In this document: positions 63,393 to 64,000 of the stretch, one piece after another
How the letters are laid out: every line of letters starts with the position of its first letter
Numbering within the stretch: the first letter of the stretch is position 1
NCBI GenBank assembly: GCA_945861785.1
Contig: CAMAWD010000005.1
Location: 62,001-126,000, forward strand
Source: Rhodoferax sp. OV413
GTDB lineage: Bacteria > Pseudomonadota > Gammaproteobacteria > Burkholderiales > Burkholderiaceae_C
Length of the DNA: 64,000 nt
Direction of reading: 5' to 3'
The notes under the pieces: model-generated
The model's input: only the letters and a program-made list of their open reading frames with translations
Databases searched by the model: none
What the model was told of the DNA's origin: nothing
Translations under genes and position numbers: made by a program

Positions 63393-64000
63393 ATGACCCA
63401 GGCGTTCATGATCACCAACCGCAAACTGGCAGATGGGGATTTGAGTTACCTGCCTGACCTGCGCAACCTCAGGTTCTATGTCAGCGACAAAAAACGCGAC
63501 AAGCTGGCCATGCTGTCCAACTGGGCCAGCAAGACCCGGGAGGAATTTGTTGCGCTGCTGCTGGAACAGACCGCCCTGTTCCCGGCCATCCCGGAAGACC
63601 AGAACAGACAACAGAAACACGTGAGCCTGTTCATCCACGGTTACAACAATTCATGGCAGGAAGCAGCCAAGAGGTACGGCCAGATCAAGGCCGATCTGTA
63701 TGACGGTGCCGACGGCCTCGGCCTGCCCATCTTGTTTACCTGGCCATCGGACGGCAACGCGGCCGGTTATTTGCCGGACCGCGAAGATGCGCGGATGTCG
63801 GCGCCCCAGATTGCCGACCTGTTTGTCACCCTGCACGACCACCTGATCACCATGCAACGTGCAGCAGCCATCAACAAGCTGCGCAATGGCAGTGAAGAGG
63901 GACGCGACCAGACATCCCTGTGCACCGCCAAGATCTCGGTCATCGCCCACAGCATGGGCAACTACGTCATGCAGAACGCGCTGGCGATCGCCTCCAAGAA
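63393..64000 (+). CDS. Alpha/beta hydrolase, DUF900-like (3' end outside window)
   Basis: ATG 63393 with perfect AGGAGG upstream; 202 codons visible, still open at 64000. Seen: LFIHGYNNSWQEAAKRYGQIK, ILFTWPSDGNAAGYLPDREDARMSAPQ and the nucleophile elbow AHSMGNYVMQNAL. These match DUF900-type alpha/beta hydrolases (lipase/esterase-like, function unknown). The MTQAFMITNRKL opening is a common N-terminus of this family. No signal peptide. Confidence 0.85.
   Translation, partial: MTQAFMITNRKLADGDLSYLPDLRNLRFYVSDKKRDKLAMLSNWASKTREEFVALLLEQTALFPAIPEDQNRQQKHVSLFIHGYNNSWQEAAKRYGQIKADLYDGADGLGLPILFTWPSDGNAAGYLPDREDARMSAPQIADLFVTLHDHLITMQRAAAINKLRNGSEEGRDQTSLCTAKISVIAHSMGNYVMQNALAIASK

Overview
This 64 kb window looks like chromosome of a high-GC betaproteobacterium of the order Burkholderiales, probably Comamonadaceae. 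The inference rests on codon and base composition, a pyrophosphate-type phosphofructokinase, LIV-type and BMP-type ABC transporters, and a purine-degradation gene set arranged as is common in that group. No rRNA, tRNA, CRISPR array, intact insertion sequence or prophage was seen. Both ends cut a gene: a P450 on the left and an alpha/beta hydrolase on the right.

Region 1 (1-13032) is an accessory catabolic island. It holds a P450 with its 3Fe-4S-type ferredoxin, a TetR regulator, two AMP-forming acyl-CoA ligase-family proteins, a flavin monooxygenase with an extra N-terminal domain, a complete LIV-type ABC transporter split over two operons, and a DUF2889 protein. Three intergenic promoters in the island each carry the same 16-bp palindrome (TCAAC-N6-GTTGA) overlapping the -35 box. 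This suggests that one repressor, most simply the local TetR protein, controls uptake, oxidation and CoA activation of one hydrophobic or cyclic substrate. The substrate cannot be read from the sequence.

Region 2 (13033-23067) is mostly ordinary: acyl-CoA dehydrogenase, PPi-phosphofructokinase, DUF218 protein, CNNM/CBS membrane protein, ApaH, RhlE-type helicase, pyroglutamyl peptidase and dCTP deaminase. It contains two small gene relics (surface-adhesin-E-like and YpfJ-like).

Region 3 (23145-51805) is a purine salvage and degradation region: guanine deaminase, adenine deaminase, two BMP-type binding proteins with one complete purine-type ABC transporter, xanthine dehydrogenase XdhAB with XdhC placed apart, membrane urate hydroxylase PuuD with a cytochrome c tail, HIU hydrolase, a GntR regulator, PuuE allantoinase, a fused UraD-AllC protein, an M20 amidohydrolase and glycerate kinase. 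Together they can carry adenine and guanine through urate and allantoin to the glyoxylate/glycerate level. Scattered among them are a second P450, a RES/Xre toxin-antitoxin pair, a Crp/Fnr regulator, a YitT protein, a hemerythrin and several decayed genes (LysR, 8-oxoguanine deaminase, an addiction module).

Region 4 (51820-64000) carries a YhaN/YhaO-like ATPase-nuclease pair, a SulP transporter, an AAA/DUF4143 ATPase, an M81 (MlrC) protein and a MurA whose active-site Cys is Asp (predicted fosfomycin-insensitive). A BrnT/CopG-type toxin-antitoxin pair follows, bracketed by the murA 3' end and a duplicated copy of it. Next come a Phd-type antitoxin with only a stump of its PIN toxin, and the start of a DUF900-type hydrolase. 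Short relics made by internal deletion recur across the window.
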